DNA from: Branchiostoma floridae
Lineage: Eukaryota > Chordata > Leptocardii > Amphioxiformes > Branchiostomatidae
DNA: 64,000 nt
Assembly (NCBI RefSeq): GCF_000003815.2
Contig: NC_049984.1
Coordinates: forward strand, 21,639,825-21,703,824
Reading direction: 5' to 3'
In this document: in pieces, positions 11,755 through 21,640 of the stretch
How the letters are laid out: each line of letters starts with the position of its first letter
How positions within the stretch are numbered: the first letter of the stretch is position 1
Made by a program: the position numbers and the translations under genes
Notes under the pieces: model-generated
Database searches by the model: none
Told to the model about the DNA's origin: nothing
The model's input: the letters and a program-made list of their open reading frames with translations, nothing else

Positions 11755-11764
11755 TCTTATACTA

Positions 11765-13026
11765 CACTCAGCACAAAAAGTTTGGAATATCAACTTTGGT
11801 ATATCATATTTCCGTTATTTATGCATCAATTTCAATGTATTATATATCAACAGAAAGCTTGTGTGATTTTCTTTCCTATGGTATCAAACTTATTATGATT
11901 GTAAACACATGAAACGAGCACAAGGCCTGCTTACGTGAGTGGGTCACAAAAAAAAAGTGCCCAAATTCCCCTACTTCTGTTCAACAGTGCATCGTCCTGT
12001 TGATATTGGCGCGTGTGTTACTGGTTCAATCAATCCTCCTTTCACCTCACATTTTGTATACGGAACGTACAAGGTTTTAGTACACTTGAGTAGAGTTCAT
12101 CTGCCCTTTCGATAGTTGGATGGCAGAATCAGAGCGTGGATGTGGCACGGAGAACCGCACGCTGACAAGGCAAGAGTAACTTTCGGCATTTGTTGGTGGA
12201 GGCAGCGTCATGGTGTGGGGCGGTATAACCACCACATGGTAAACAAGACTCGTCATCATTCCAGGGAAATTAATGTGGTGACATATAGGGACACACCATC
12301 CTACATCCAGTAGCAACATTCTACCTCTTCAATATTGCACCAAATGCCATTCTGCAAGATTGCAACACCAGTCCACACAGAGCAAGGACCATTGGATGCT
12401 GGAGCACAGTCTTAGGGTGGAATTGCCTTCCTACGGGCTTATGGCTAGCACTCGATTGATCACCTCTTGCCATGATTCAGATTTTTTGCTTGAATAAAGA
12501 GTAATAGTAGCTTTGATTGACATGTCCTGTTTATTCAACTTGCCTTCATTTACAAGTCAATACTGACGGAAGAAAATGAGCAGAATGGAGTGATTGACTT
12601 TAGTAGGGTAATTTTGGCACTTTATCTTTAGGACCCCCTGTACGTAAGCGGGCCTCGTTCCATGAATTTACACTCATAAAATAATCTACTCAGATATGCT
12701 AAAAAGAAACTTGGATGTTCTGTATACCAAACGTTAGGTGATAAAAGGATTGATTGAATCATTGTCACCCGCGGCCATAACAACTGTTGAACCGGACGAT
12801 ACAGTTTTGAACAGAAATGGGGGAATTTGGGCACTTTTTTTTCTTGACCCACTCACGTTAGCAGGCCTAGTGTATGTTCCATGAGTTAACAATGATAATA
12901 AGTTTGATACCATTGGAAAGAAAATCATGCAAGCTTTCTATAGATATATAATATATTGAAATTGATGCAGAAACAACATAAATATGATCAACCGAAGTTG
13001 ATATTCCAAACTTTTTGTGCTGAGTG
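11765..13026 (+). mobile_element. Tc1/mariner element with about 280-bp TIRs
   Basis: The element starts CACTCAGCACAAAAAG and ends with its reverse complement, flanked on both sides by TA (11763-11764 and 13027-13028), the Tc1/mariner target duplication. Inverted similarity continues inward to about 12045 on the left and from about 12743 on the right, including a shared stretch of A residues next to GTGCCCAAATTCCCC. Total length is 1262 bp, shorter than usual for Tc1 elements with a full gene. A third, more diverged copy of the subterminal sequence sits inside at about 12608-12690. Confidence 0.9.
12095..12480 (+). pseudogene. Tc1-like transposase remnant
   Basis: Frames within the element carry Tc1 landmarks: a block equivalent to GGGSVMVWGG spread over two frames near 12195-12230, and SPHRARTI (the DNAxPHRAR region with the second catalytic Asp) near 12370. 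The frame is broken several times and the N-terminal paired-like domain is missing. The remnant runs in the same direction as the plus strand. It cannot encode active transposase, so the copy depends on another source if it can move at all. Confidence 0.75.
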
Positions 13027-13146
13027 TAGATTTAGAGATTCTAGCTGTAATGATTCATATCTCTATAGTTTATGTTGCAAAAAAGAGTTCTGAACTAATT
13101 GTGGTTTCTGATATACTGGTGTTTGAACTGAGGTGTGAAATGGACC

Positions 13147-13380
13147 AGGTGTGAAATGGAGCCAGTTGAGTGTCGCGCAGTGATCCGGTTTTTGTATTTG
13201 AAAGCACGCACACCAAAGGACACTTTTGATGAAATGAAAGAAACTTATGGTGATGATGCCCCATCATATGACCTTGTAAAACGCTGGCATCCTGAATTCA
13301 AACATGGCCGGAAGTCTGTGGAAACAGCTCCCAGACCTGGTCGTCCCTCTTCTGCCATTGATGAGGCATCTGTTGGAGGA
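13147..13380 (+). pseudogene. Mariner transposase N-terminal HTH fragment
   Basis: The frame beginning MEPVECRAVIRFLYLKARTP, then TFDEMKETYGDDAPSYDLVK and GRKSVETAPRPGRPSSA is the first helix-turn-helix of mariner (Mos1/SETMAR-type) transposases, including the 'APSYxxVKRWxxEFKxGRxSVExxxRxGRP' block. After about residue 78 the match stops, and the frame runs into unrelated sequence to a stop at 13509. The catalytic DD34D domain is absent. It may be a decayed relic or a captured DNA-binding domain. Confidence 0.85.
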
Positions 13381-13602
13381 CCAACCTGGGGTGCCCTACA
13401 AAAACGGTGTCCAGAGCTGCATCAAACAAAGGGACCAAACCCTCCTTGTCTGAAACAAGTTCAACTAGTATCTTATTACCATGTAATTACGTTAATATTG
13501 ATACTATGAATGGAGTTATGTATCAAACTCGTGTACTTATATCATTCTGAAACTACATTTTGTGATTTATACCAATCAACTTCTAAAATGTCATGTAAAC
13601 CC

Positions 13603-13765
13603 GTTTTTTTTTGGGGGGGGGGGGGCGAAATCGCTAAAGGGGGGCGAGGTAGGGGGGCGAGATCACTAGCCGGGGAGGGCGAGATCGCTAGTGATTTCGC
13701 CCCGGGGGGGCGAGATCGCTAGTGATTTCGCCCCCGGGGGGCGAGATCACGGGGGGGCGAGAACG
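13603..13765. repeat. G-rich tandem/palindromic tract
   Basis: After T8 there is a G13 run, then repeated units of six or seven G followed by CGAGATC and CTAGTGATTTCGCC. GCGAGATCGCTAGTGATTTCGC is nearly self-complementary, so the tract can form hairpins as well as G-quadruplexes. It ends at the 21-bp minisatellite. Confidence 0.85.
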
Positions 13766-13770
13766 CTGTC

Positions 13771-13978
13771 ACACCGGTACACATTGAGGGAGACCCGGTA
13801 CACATTGAGGGAGACCCGGTACACATTGAGGGAGACCCGGTACACATTGAGGGAGACACGGTACACATTGAGGGAGAGCCGGTACACCTTGAGGGACACC
13901 CAATGCACATTGAGGGAGACCCGGTACACACTGAGGGAGACCCGGTACACATTGAGGGAGACCCGGTACAAATTGGTT
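13771..13978. repeat. 21-bp minisatellite, about 9-10 units
   Basis: The unit CCGGTACACATTGAGGGAGA plus one base repeats about nine times with a partial last unit. The period is 3x7, so long open frames appear on both strands (RYTLRET on plus; others on minus). Units near 13880-13915 are diverged. I see no reason to call any of these frames a gene. Confidence 0.95.
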
Positions 13979-14289
13979 CATTTGGTTCATTATAAGTCCG
14001 ACTTAAATCAACTTGAGCCCCAACTGAAAGTGCCAAAAACAGCTATATAATGATGGCATAGTCCTGCTGTCAAATGTCAACAAGGTCTGCAAAATTGAAA
14101 TAGATTTGGGTATGTATTGCCAAAAGTGGAAACTAACCATCTACCTAACTAAAAAAAGATCATTGTAGTAAACAAGAAAGGACACATCTTCTCAAAACAT
14201 TTAACTATTCTCTAATGGCATAGAAGTGGTTTCTTCGGATTCTTACTCAGGTGTAGTCTTCACAGCTTCATGGTGCCACACTTTCGTAG

Positions 14290-14496
14290 GTGTTTTACAA
14301 ATTCTATGCACATAAGGAGACTTTGCCTGTGAAGCATGCCATTATTGGCAATAATGATGACCAACAGAAGGATGCTAGCGGAGTGCAGGCTTTAGAAGAT
14401 AAAGCAATCATTCAGTTTGTTAAGAAGGAGTTGGGAGTTCCAATGAAGAAAACAAAGCTCGAAATAATGCAGAGCACCAGCAGCAGCAGCAAATAA
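14290..14496 (+). pseudogene. S-H-G-K transposase-like gene, copy 2 fragment
   Basis: The frame reads LPVKHAIIGNNDDQQKDASG and IIQFVKKELGVP, closely matching copy 1 at 11140-11260. Only this part is present; it ends in a Ser/Lys tail and stop. This shows that at least two copies of the family lie within 3.3 kb in the same direction. Confidence 0.65.
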
Positions 14497-14654
14497 CAAA
14501 GACAACCAGTCCGTATGTAACCAGATCGGGGAGGACTGTCAAAGCACCAGAGACTGAACCTGTAATGAGGAAGTGAACGTTCACAACAAGAATTTCGAAC
14601 GGAAAACGGACTTTGAATACCTATTATCGGCAAACTAGGCAACCTGGTTGGGTA

Positions 14655-15128
14655 CCAGGAGAATTGGGAGATGTTTGAAAGGCTCTATCTCGTCAATGGC
14701 AACACTGGGTTGATGTGCAGTGTTTGCAAGCGGCACAACATGCGCCAGCAAAACGGCGAGTACATCTGGAGCCGTATCCCAAGCACCAGCCTGACGACTG
14801 ACAAGATCTGGGATCACCACAATTCAAAACAACACGAAAAGGCACAGGCCTTGGAAAATGCCTGTATTGCCGCTGAGGTGAATGGGGGCAGTAAGTACTG
14901 CCCATTTCAATGTTTAAAAATCTCAAAATGTGATTTATCTTCTTGAACATGTCTCATTGCTTTTGCTCATTTGAGTAGTTTTCCTCTGCTGACCTTCCAC
15001 TCCAGGTTTCCCTCAACCGAGAAGCTGTCAAGGCAGCGCTCAAGGTGGTCTACCACCTGGCCAAGAAAGAAATACCCCACACCGCACCAACTTCAAAGAC
15101 TTAGTGAAGTTTGCTTCCACAAAGTTAG
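14655..15128 (+). pseudogene. BED/TTF-type zinc finger plus ZNF862-like exon
   Basis: The first exon (to the GTAAGT donor at 14891) reads FERLYLVNGNTGLMCSVCKR, GEYIWSRIPSTSLTTDKIWD and HHNSKQHEKAQ: a C-x2-C pair with trailing His residues as in the TTF/BED-like fingers of hAT-derived proteins such as ZNF862. The second exon (15006-15128, between CTCCAG and GTAAGA) reads NREAVKAALKVVYHLAKKEI then PHT, and in a shifted frame NFKDLVKFASTKLG. ZNF862-like proteins have a similar 'L...YxLxKxEIxHTTNFxxL' block. A 1-nt shift and mismatched exon phases mark it as broken. Confidence 0.55.
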
Positions 15129-15353
15129 GTAAGAAGTATTTCATTTCTTGTGCCTCGTAAAGTACTTTGTTTTCATGTTAACACTGCTAGTTAAGTATAT
15201 GACGTACACTTTATCCTTTAATGGTCACAATGTTAACATGTACGGATATTGTCATAATTTGGAGTCAGAAGAGCGGAAACTGAAAACCCATGTGACGGGC
15301 GCCTTAGTCCATGGTCTGGGCCAAGCATTTGTCTTCATTGACTTCAGGTGTGA

Positions 15354-15611
<258 letters not shown>

Positions 15612-15892
15612 TGTATACCACTGAAATAAAAGAAGGAAATGTTACCCACATCCCTTAAGGGCATCAAAGCATCATTTCAGGGCTGTTGTGATGACTTTGC
15701 CATGACTCTATGAAGGAAAATGCACAGGTAGGATGACAATAATAACAAGGATGTTGTACTCCAAATTGATTAAAAGAAGGGCAAAATCGATGTAAAGTGG
15801 GCACAGAAACTGAACTCAAATTCAAGGTTAAGTAGTCAGACATAAGATACTTCATTCCGGATCTACCAAATTTTCACTATTTGCTACTACAG

Positions 15893-16147
15893 CTACTGGA
15901 CCCAGCTCTCTGCAGTTACCACCCACTTGCAGTTGAAGGAGATGGCAATTGCTCCTATAGAGCGGTGTCGCGTGCTATGTATGGGCATGAGGGTTACCAC
16001 ATAGCATTACGACTCCTCACCACTATAGAACTAGCAGAACATCGTCGCTTCTATGACACAACAGACGAAGAACACATAGATCTCATTCAAGATGACGCCA
16101 TCGTGGATGACATGTACCCCCGCCTCCTCCTGGAGATAGCAATATAG
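15893..16147 (+). CDS. OTU-type cysteine protease core, truncated
   Basis: After a CTACTACAG acceptor the frame reads HPLAVEGDGNCSYRAVSRAM, YGHEGYHIALRLLTTIELAE and HRRFYD. This holds the OTU D-G-N-C catalytic motif (Asp and nucleophile Cys) and the following helix. OTU proteases remove ubiquitin; related domains occur inside invertebrate transposons. The frame stops at TAG after LLLEIAI, before the second half with the catalytic His, so this exon alone would be inactive. Neighbours downstream are a BEN-like exon and a gypsy integrase end. Confidence 0.75.
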   Translation, partial: LLDPALCSYHPLAVEGDGNCSYRAVSRAMYGHEGYHIALRLLTTIELAEHRRFYDTTDEEHIDLIQDDAIVDDMYPRLLLEIAI

Positions 16148-16353
16148 CCGTCTCCGATATTTAGAATTTGTGCAACATTTCAGATTACTGGTTGCTTGCA
16201 GTAAGAGTGTTGAGTGATGTCCTGTTCAGTTGTAAAATAAACTTAGCATCAGTTAGCATACATAGTTGACTGTATTTATCATCCCTGCCTGCAATGCTTT
16301 TAAATTGTGGTTTTATGTCTAATGTTGTTTTACCTGAATCATATTCACTGCAG

Positions 16354-16585
16354 GGACCCAGCCCAGGAGACAGAGAGCTGTATCATGGAACAGGTGTGTT
16401 CATCAGCAATGCAGACCTGCTGGTTCTGGTCAACAGGGCCAACCACAATGGAAGGAAGCTCACCCATTTATTGTTTGACTTCTTCCACCAAGAGGTTTAC
16501 CTGACCAAGTACACAGCATTTACAAACAAGGGGGCACGGGGCGACAAGATGCAGCTCAACAAGAAGGTGTTGGACGCTATAGAAA
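16354..16585 (+). CDS. BEN-domain-like exon
   Basis: Bounded by CTGCAG and a GTATGT donor, the exon reads DRELYHGTGVFISNADLLVL, then KLTHLLFDFFHQEVYLTKYT and MQLNKKVLDAIE. The order 'ax-L...LLxxxF...e.l......LdxxxxxAI' resembles the BEN domain, an alpha-helical DNA/protein-binding module of chromatin proteins and some mobile elements. The exon ends in phase 1. It can join the next coding piece in frame if the AG at 16750-16751 is used. Confidence 0.5.
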
Positions 16586-16751
16586 GTATGTATCTAATAC
16601 ATTGTGTCGTGCAGTTTCTAGGTATTGTGTACTATATTACACTATAGGCTAGATTGCCCTCCCAACTCTTAACAGGGGCACCCCTCCCCTCCCTGCCAGT
16701 CTCAGAGTATGTGGCCGACTTAAACAAGGTTTGCCGAAATCTTTTGTTTAG

Positions 16752-17011
16752 TTCAGGAGAACACAACAACTGCACAGGGCCGTCAGAAGGAACTGTTTGA
16801 CAGGAAAATTTATAGGAAACCCTATGAAGTTGGAGAACAGGCGCTCCGTTTGAAGCACTTTGTCCGGAAAGGTCTCGCTCGTAAATTAGCAAGGAAATAT
16901 GACGAGCCATTCACTGTGCTGGCCAAGATAGGCGACGCTGCCTACAAACTCCGGAAGAACAGGGGGCAGCGAGAGGAAGTGACGTCCCACTTCGAACACC
17001 TAAAACCCTGA
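16752..17011 (+). pseudogene. Ty3/gypsy integrase C-terminal exon
   Basis: The frame reads GRQKELFDRKIYRKPYEVGE, then LARKYDEPFTVLAKIGDAAY and ends HFEHLKP-stop. This is the C-terminal block of gypsy integrases ('RQKxxYDRKxxxxPYxxGxxVWL...PYxVxxxxGxxxY...VHFxRLKP'), which binds DNA ends. It has no upstream integrase core and sits right after the BEN-like exon with compatible phase. It could therefore be a captured exon of a chimeric gene or the last scrap of an element. Confidence 0.75.
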
Positions 17012-17023
17012 ACAGAGCAACCA

Positions 17024-17290
17024 AGAATTGAACAGAGTAACCAAGATGTTGCTGGCATAGCTGAAAACCTTGCCAAGGGAAAGTTTGATACATGTGCTAA
17101 GATGATCATGACACACCCCACACTGAGGCTCAAGATGTGGGACCAGCTGGTACAACAGGTACAGGTGGAGAAAACCTCACTGCTAGCCACATCTCTCAGT
17201 CCCAGCATCATTCGAAAAACGACGCCGTCTGACCTACAGAACTTTTCATACACAGCCATGGAGACAGAGCTTAATGAACGGACATTCTGA
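17024..17290 (+). CDS. Open tail exon, unknown conserved type
   Basis: A frame overlapping the integrase end reads QDVAGIAENLAKGKFDTCAK, LRLKMWDQLVQQVQVEKTSL and SPSIIRKTTPSDLQNFSYTA before a stop. I have seen this kind of C-terminus in multi-copy invertebrate genes but cannot name a function. A 20-bp tandem duplication (GAACAGAG.AACCAAGA, twice) lies at its start. The 1.5-kb dispersed repeat begins 22 bp after its stop. Confidence 0.35.
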   Translation, partial: RIEQSNQDVAGIAENLAKGKFDTCAKMIMTHPTLRLKMWDQLVQQVQVEKTSLLATSLSPSIIRKTTPSDLQNFSYTAMETELNERTF

Positions 17291-17311
17291 GTTTGTCATC
17301 GTCTCCAGGCG

Positions 17312-18870
17312 GGCTGAGGGAAAGTACCATCTTGAACAAGAGCAAAAGGGAATGAAATCTTATTTGTGGCCTTGACATCCAGCAAACCCATCTAACTTAG
17401 CTGAACAAGCCCCCACTGTACCAGAGGTACAGTCCCCGAAGTCTGGGTTTCCAAGAGGCTTGACAGCTGTAATACTTAAGACCTGACTAACAGAGCCCGA
17501 GTAAGCTGGATGTCCTGCCATTGCCAATAGTTTTGCTCTGTCACCTGTTTATATTTGGAGTTAGACGTGTATGAAAGATAACATTGCAACAGCTACTGTT
17601 GTTCCCATCAAGGGGCTGGTTGTTTTGTCTCAGCATCCTGTTGTAGGTATAAGATGATTCCACACTTGATGCTGAACACTTGAAAGATCACCAGACCCAT
17701 GTGACATCTTGTACCTCTGGGTTGACCTGTGGGACAGAAATGTTCATATTATTGCACAACATCAGCAGGCGAGATTGTACAATTAGAAACTATGAATAAG
17801 CTTAAAACGCTATACTCATTTTCTCTGTAACAATTGTGACTAAGCATGATATATGCACATACATTATACATACCCTCACTCTACCCGTTTTAATTCTACA
17901 GAGTACAAACTAGCGTAGTTCCCATTTCAACATCAAGTTTAATTAACGCACGGTGCATCTCAAAATCAAGCTGAGGACATTACAGATTGGGTAGCACTTT
18001 AACCCTTTTAGATTAAAATGCCACGTCAGGAACTCTCACTGATAAAGACGGTTTACATAACCCAGTGAATACAAAGAACACGTTATGACCTGACCACGCC
18101 ACCCCGGTCCTTTGTTCTTTAGCTACAGGGCTCGGTAACAGAAACGGACCTTCACACACAAACATCACTGAAACATCGTCCTCAACCTCTTGATAAAAAA
18201 CAATCGAGGTTATGTGCTTAAAAATACGCCGGCATCGTCGAGGATTTCAGACAAACTTTATCATTTCCGAGTTTTCAACGCCAGAATGCTCCCCACCAAA
18301 AGGGCGACATGACCCTCACCAAAAAACGGTTTTCCTCACCGGTAATATTTTTTCTTCAGTTACAAACTGCAGTGAACTAACTAACCACCGACACAGCTAT
18401 ACTATAAGATACCAAGAAATATTTCTGAGGCACAATGAAGTAAAATATTAAAGAAGACAAAATTTGTAGAAACAGATGTCCACCCTCACCTCACAATGGC
18501 CGCCCTGCACAGAGTGGATTTTGCACACGGCACAGTACAAAAACACTTCTCTTTTATCAATGCGCGTCAGCATGCTGAACTTTATATGAAAGATTTACAT
18601 TCAATTTACATCGTCAAATATTAAGAACAAAAACATTTAATGGTCAAAAGCAAACAAAAGAATAAAATGTAACCGCATGTCAGTTGCACGTTCCATTTCT
18701 GGCTGCACTATTTTATGGCGGCGCTTGTGTATATATCGTCTGGGGAGGGTATTAGGTGACGGCTGGATGATGACGTGTACAGCGCACCGAGGATAACATG
18801 GGGGTTTTTAAAGTACAATGTACCGCTCTTTAAACAAACACGATACACGTAAGGCCATGTTGATTTGATT
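17312..18870. repeat. 1.5-kb dispersed repeat, copy A
   Basis: Sequence from GGGCTGAGGGAAAGTACC to GTTGATTTGATTATA recurs in the same orientation at 56262-57756 with scattered substitutions and small indels. Read on the minus strand, both copies keep a short open segment (here about 18089-18185) with DDVSVMFVCEGPFLLPS and GVAWSGH. The left end carries CTTATTTGTGG, a degenerate version of the minus-strand polyadenylation-like signal in copy B. Both copies follow a plus-strand terminal exon closely. They may be the 3' region of the same large transposon family. Confidence 0.85.
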
Positions 18871-18875
18871 ATACA

Positions 18876-19868
18876 CGCGGCTAATTGAATAGTTTTAAAG
18901 CCTTGTAGATAAAAAAAACAAAGTACTTATTAGTACTCAAAAGGCTCTCTAGTCTCTGTCCCCTGGTTTTGCTATGAAATTCAAGTGATAAAGGTATCGC
19001 ACACTTTGGACGTCATGGCGTCTAAGATCAAGACAACGGTGAAAAGGGAATTTTCCGGGTCCCCGACTTTCGCGGCTAATCCAATAGTTTAAAGCCTTGT
19101 AGAAAAGTAACCAAGCAATTTTTAGTACTGAAATGGCTTTCTCCTTTCTGTCCACTTGTTTTATTATAAAATTCAAGTGATTTAAGTAATGAACACGTTG
19201 AAATCTTGACGTCATAGGGTCTAAGATCAAGATAACGGCGAAAACGGAACTTTCCGGGTTCCCGACTTTCGCGGCTAATCCAATGGTTTAAAGCCTTGTA
19301 GAAAAAAACAAGTTATTCTTACAACTCCAATGGCTTTCTAGTCTCTGTACACTGATTTTATTATAAAATTCGAGTAATAAAGATAACGCACACTTTGGAA
19401 TCTTGACGTCAAAGCGTGTAAGATTTAGACAACAGTGAAAAAGGAACTTTCCGGGTCCCCGAATTTCGCGGTTAATCCAATAGTTTAAAACCTTGTAGTT
19501 AGGTAACAAAGTAATTTCTAGTGCACAAATGGCTATCTGATCTCTGTCTCCTGTTTTAACTTTAAAATTTAAGTAATAGAAGTAACGCACACTTTGGAAT
19601 CTTGACGTCATAGCATCTAAGATCAAGACAATGGTAAAAAAGAAGGAAATTTCTGGGTCCCCAACTTTCGCGGTTAATCCAATAGTTTTGAGCCTTGTAA
19701 TAAGGTAACGAAGTAATTGCTAGTACTCAAATGGCCTTCTACTCTCCGCCCACTGGTTTTACTATGAAATCCAAGTGATAAAATTAACGCACACTTTGGA
19801 ATCTTGACGTCATAGCGTCTAAGATGAAGACGACGGTGAAAAAGGAACTTTCTGGGGTCCCCAAATTT
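18876..19868. repeat. Five tandem units of 195-202 bp with TGACGTCA
   Basis: Units start at 18876, 19071, 19270, 19467 and 19669, each with CGCGG(C/T)TAAT, and the array ends at 19868. Each unit contains AAGCCTTGTA, TAAAATTCAAGT, CGCACACTTTGGA (most units) and, in units 2-5, the palindrome TGACGTCA (unit 1 has GGACGTCA). The array adjoins copy A of the 1.5-kb repeat. A single decayed unit lies at 58497-58610 beyond copy B, so the array belongs to the same composite repeat. Confidence 0.92.
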
Positions 19869-21226
19869 CGCGGCTAACCCGATTCGACTCTGATTTGCGC
19901 TTTAGTTGCTTTATACTAAATTATAGCTTTACTTTCTGGCACTCCGCACAAGTTTACGTCTTCAAACAGGGCAAGATGAATGCAGCGAATACAGAATAAC
20001 ATCTTTGGCATTACATATGCATACTTTCTATATTTTGACATTCTGGTTGGTATTTTATCTTCCATGAAGGAAACTGTATGAACCATCCATTAAACATCTC
20101 TTAACATATGCTCTGTCGACGGCAGAGATCATCATCTGTTCGAGATCGAGCCTGGCCGAGCCACAAAAGTTACTGTGACATCTCGATAGCTAGAAAAGAT
20201 GTCATGATTTCATTCACGGACATCCATGAATGCGATTTCTCATGCTATTATGTCATATAGAGAAATAAGATTCAAATGTGGTTAAATGACTTGTGCTTTG
20301 TTGTGAAACGACTCACCTTGAGGCGAAATGACGTTGGAGAACAGACGAAACGACTTGTTACCCCCACAGAGACATCACCACAAAGTATGATCCTCAACAA
20401 AATGTCATCAAAAAGACTAGACCATAGGTCCATAGGTATCAAGGATCAGAATAATGTGCTGGTTGTTAAACCTAATTAAATCACGCTTCCTAGCGATCCT
20501 CGGGTGAAGCACTGTTACATACACATGGACTTTTTTCCTGCTCACTCGTGTGAACACCGAGAAGCCGTCTTTCTTCTGGGCTATGGGTATAGAATGCAAC
20601 ACAGTGTATTCCGTATCACCCGCGGTACCAGCCCGACCGCGGATAGGTTCGCCCGGAGGGAATCCGCCATAAAGAAAACAACATACGTTTTATCTATTCA
20701 TTTCTTTATTCGTTTGGCTGATATACGTTTTAATGCGAAATGCGGTGTCAATTGCAATAACATCAATCCCAACGCTCGAAATCCGGTAATCGAATTTTCG
20801 ACAGCAGTGCACTCGATTATCCTATGGAAGACCTTGTCTTGTGTGATAACCTAAGTTATCATCCGGTCTGGAACACTCGTGCCACCAGGATGTAAAACGG
20901 ATCGCACCGCTTTTGCGTTCATGATGCAAATTCGCAATTCCGGATGAGGAAGAAACCGTTTCAATACTACCTCGAAGGTTCCGAAAAAAACGTTTCCTAT
21001 CGCTTCAGATCCGTTTCTGAGCGTTCATGATGACAAAACTAATCCGTTTCAGCCTGTCTAACCGATAGATCCGTTTCATTTTTTGCATCATGAACGGGGC
21101 CTAAGTTCGAAATCAACTAGTTCTAAGTACTTCTCTCTGGCGTATACAGACTTACATTCACTATTCACATTCACTAGAAAAGCCGAATACAAATGTTTCT
21201 TCTGATCTTTGTCTTTGTTCTTAAAG
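19869..21226. other. No gene; short inverted words
   Basis: No coding character was seen. Near 20929 and 21087 a 14-bp inverted pair (GTTCATGATGCAAA and its complement) bounds a block with several GATCCGTTTC words. This may be a small MITE-like relic, but no clear ends were found. Confidence 0.35.
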
Positions 21227-21470
21227 GAATGGTGGTGCACAAGGCCAAGGTGGGGCTTCAGGTGCACAAGGCCAAGGTGGGGCTTCAGGTGCACAAGGCC
21301 AAGGTGGGGCTTCAGGTGCACAAGGCCAAGGTGGGGCTTCAGGTGCACAAGGCCAAGGTGGGGCTTCAGGTGCACAAGGCCAAGGTGGGGCTTCAGGTGC
21401 ACAAGGCCAAGGCGGAGCTTCAGGTCCACGAGGCCAAGGCGGGGCTTCAGGTGCACAAGGCCAAGGTGGC
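21227..21470. repeat. 27-bp minisatellite
   Basis: Near-identical 27-bp units run head to tail, with substitutions only in the last two or three units. The period is a multiple of three, which explains the parallel open frames on both strands. Confidence 0.95.
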
Positions 21471-21640
21471 AGAGGACGGGGGGTGTCAGGTGGCCGAGGG
21501 CGTGTAGGTGGCCGAGAGCGAGTGGGGCCAGGTGGCCGAGGGCGCGGGAGCCAGGTGGCCGAGGGCGCGGGGGACCATGGCGTGGCCGAGGGCGCGGGGG
21601 AAACCATACATTTATTTACAAGTTGTACAAATGTATGATG
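21227..21640 (+). CDS. Gly/Gln/Arg-rich low-complexity exon, 27-bp repeats
   Basis: About eight 27-bp units (GGTGCACAAGGCCAAGGTGG plus GGCTTCA) encode GAQGQGGAS in one frame, followed by an RG-rich stretch (GRGRGVSGGRGRVGG). All frames are open through the units, so the true frame is uncertain. The Gly-rich frame looks most protein-like and would resemble a collagen/silk-like or RGG-box segment that binds RNA or phase-separates (inference). An AG acceptor at 21225-21226 could start it. Confidence 0.4.

Noticed and set aside
13691-14050. RYTLRET repeat protein and its minus-strand counterparts
   Set aside because: These are translations of the 21-bp minisatellite; no splice site, family or unique flanking coding sequence supports a gene.
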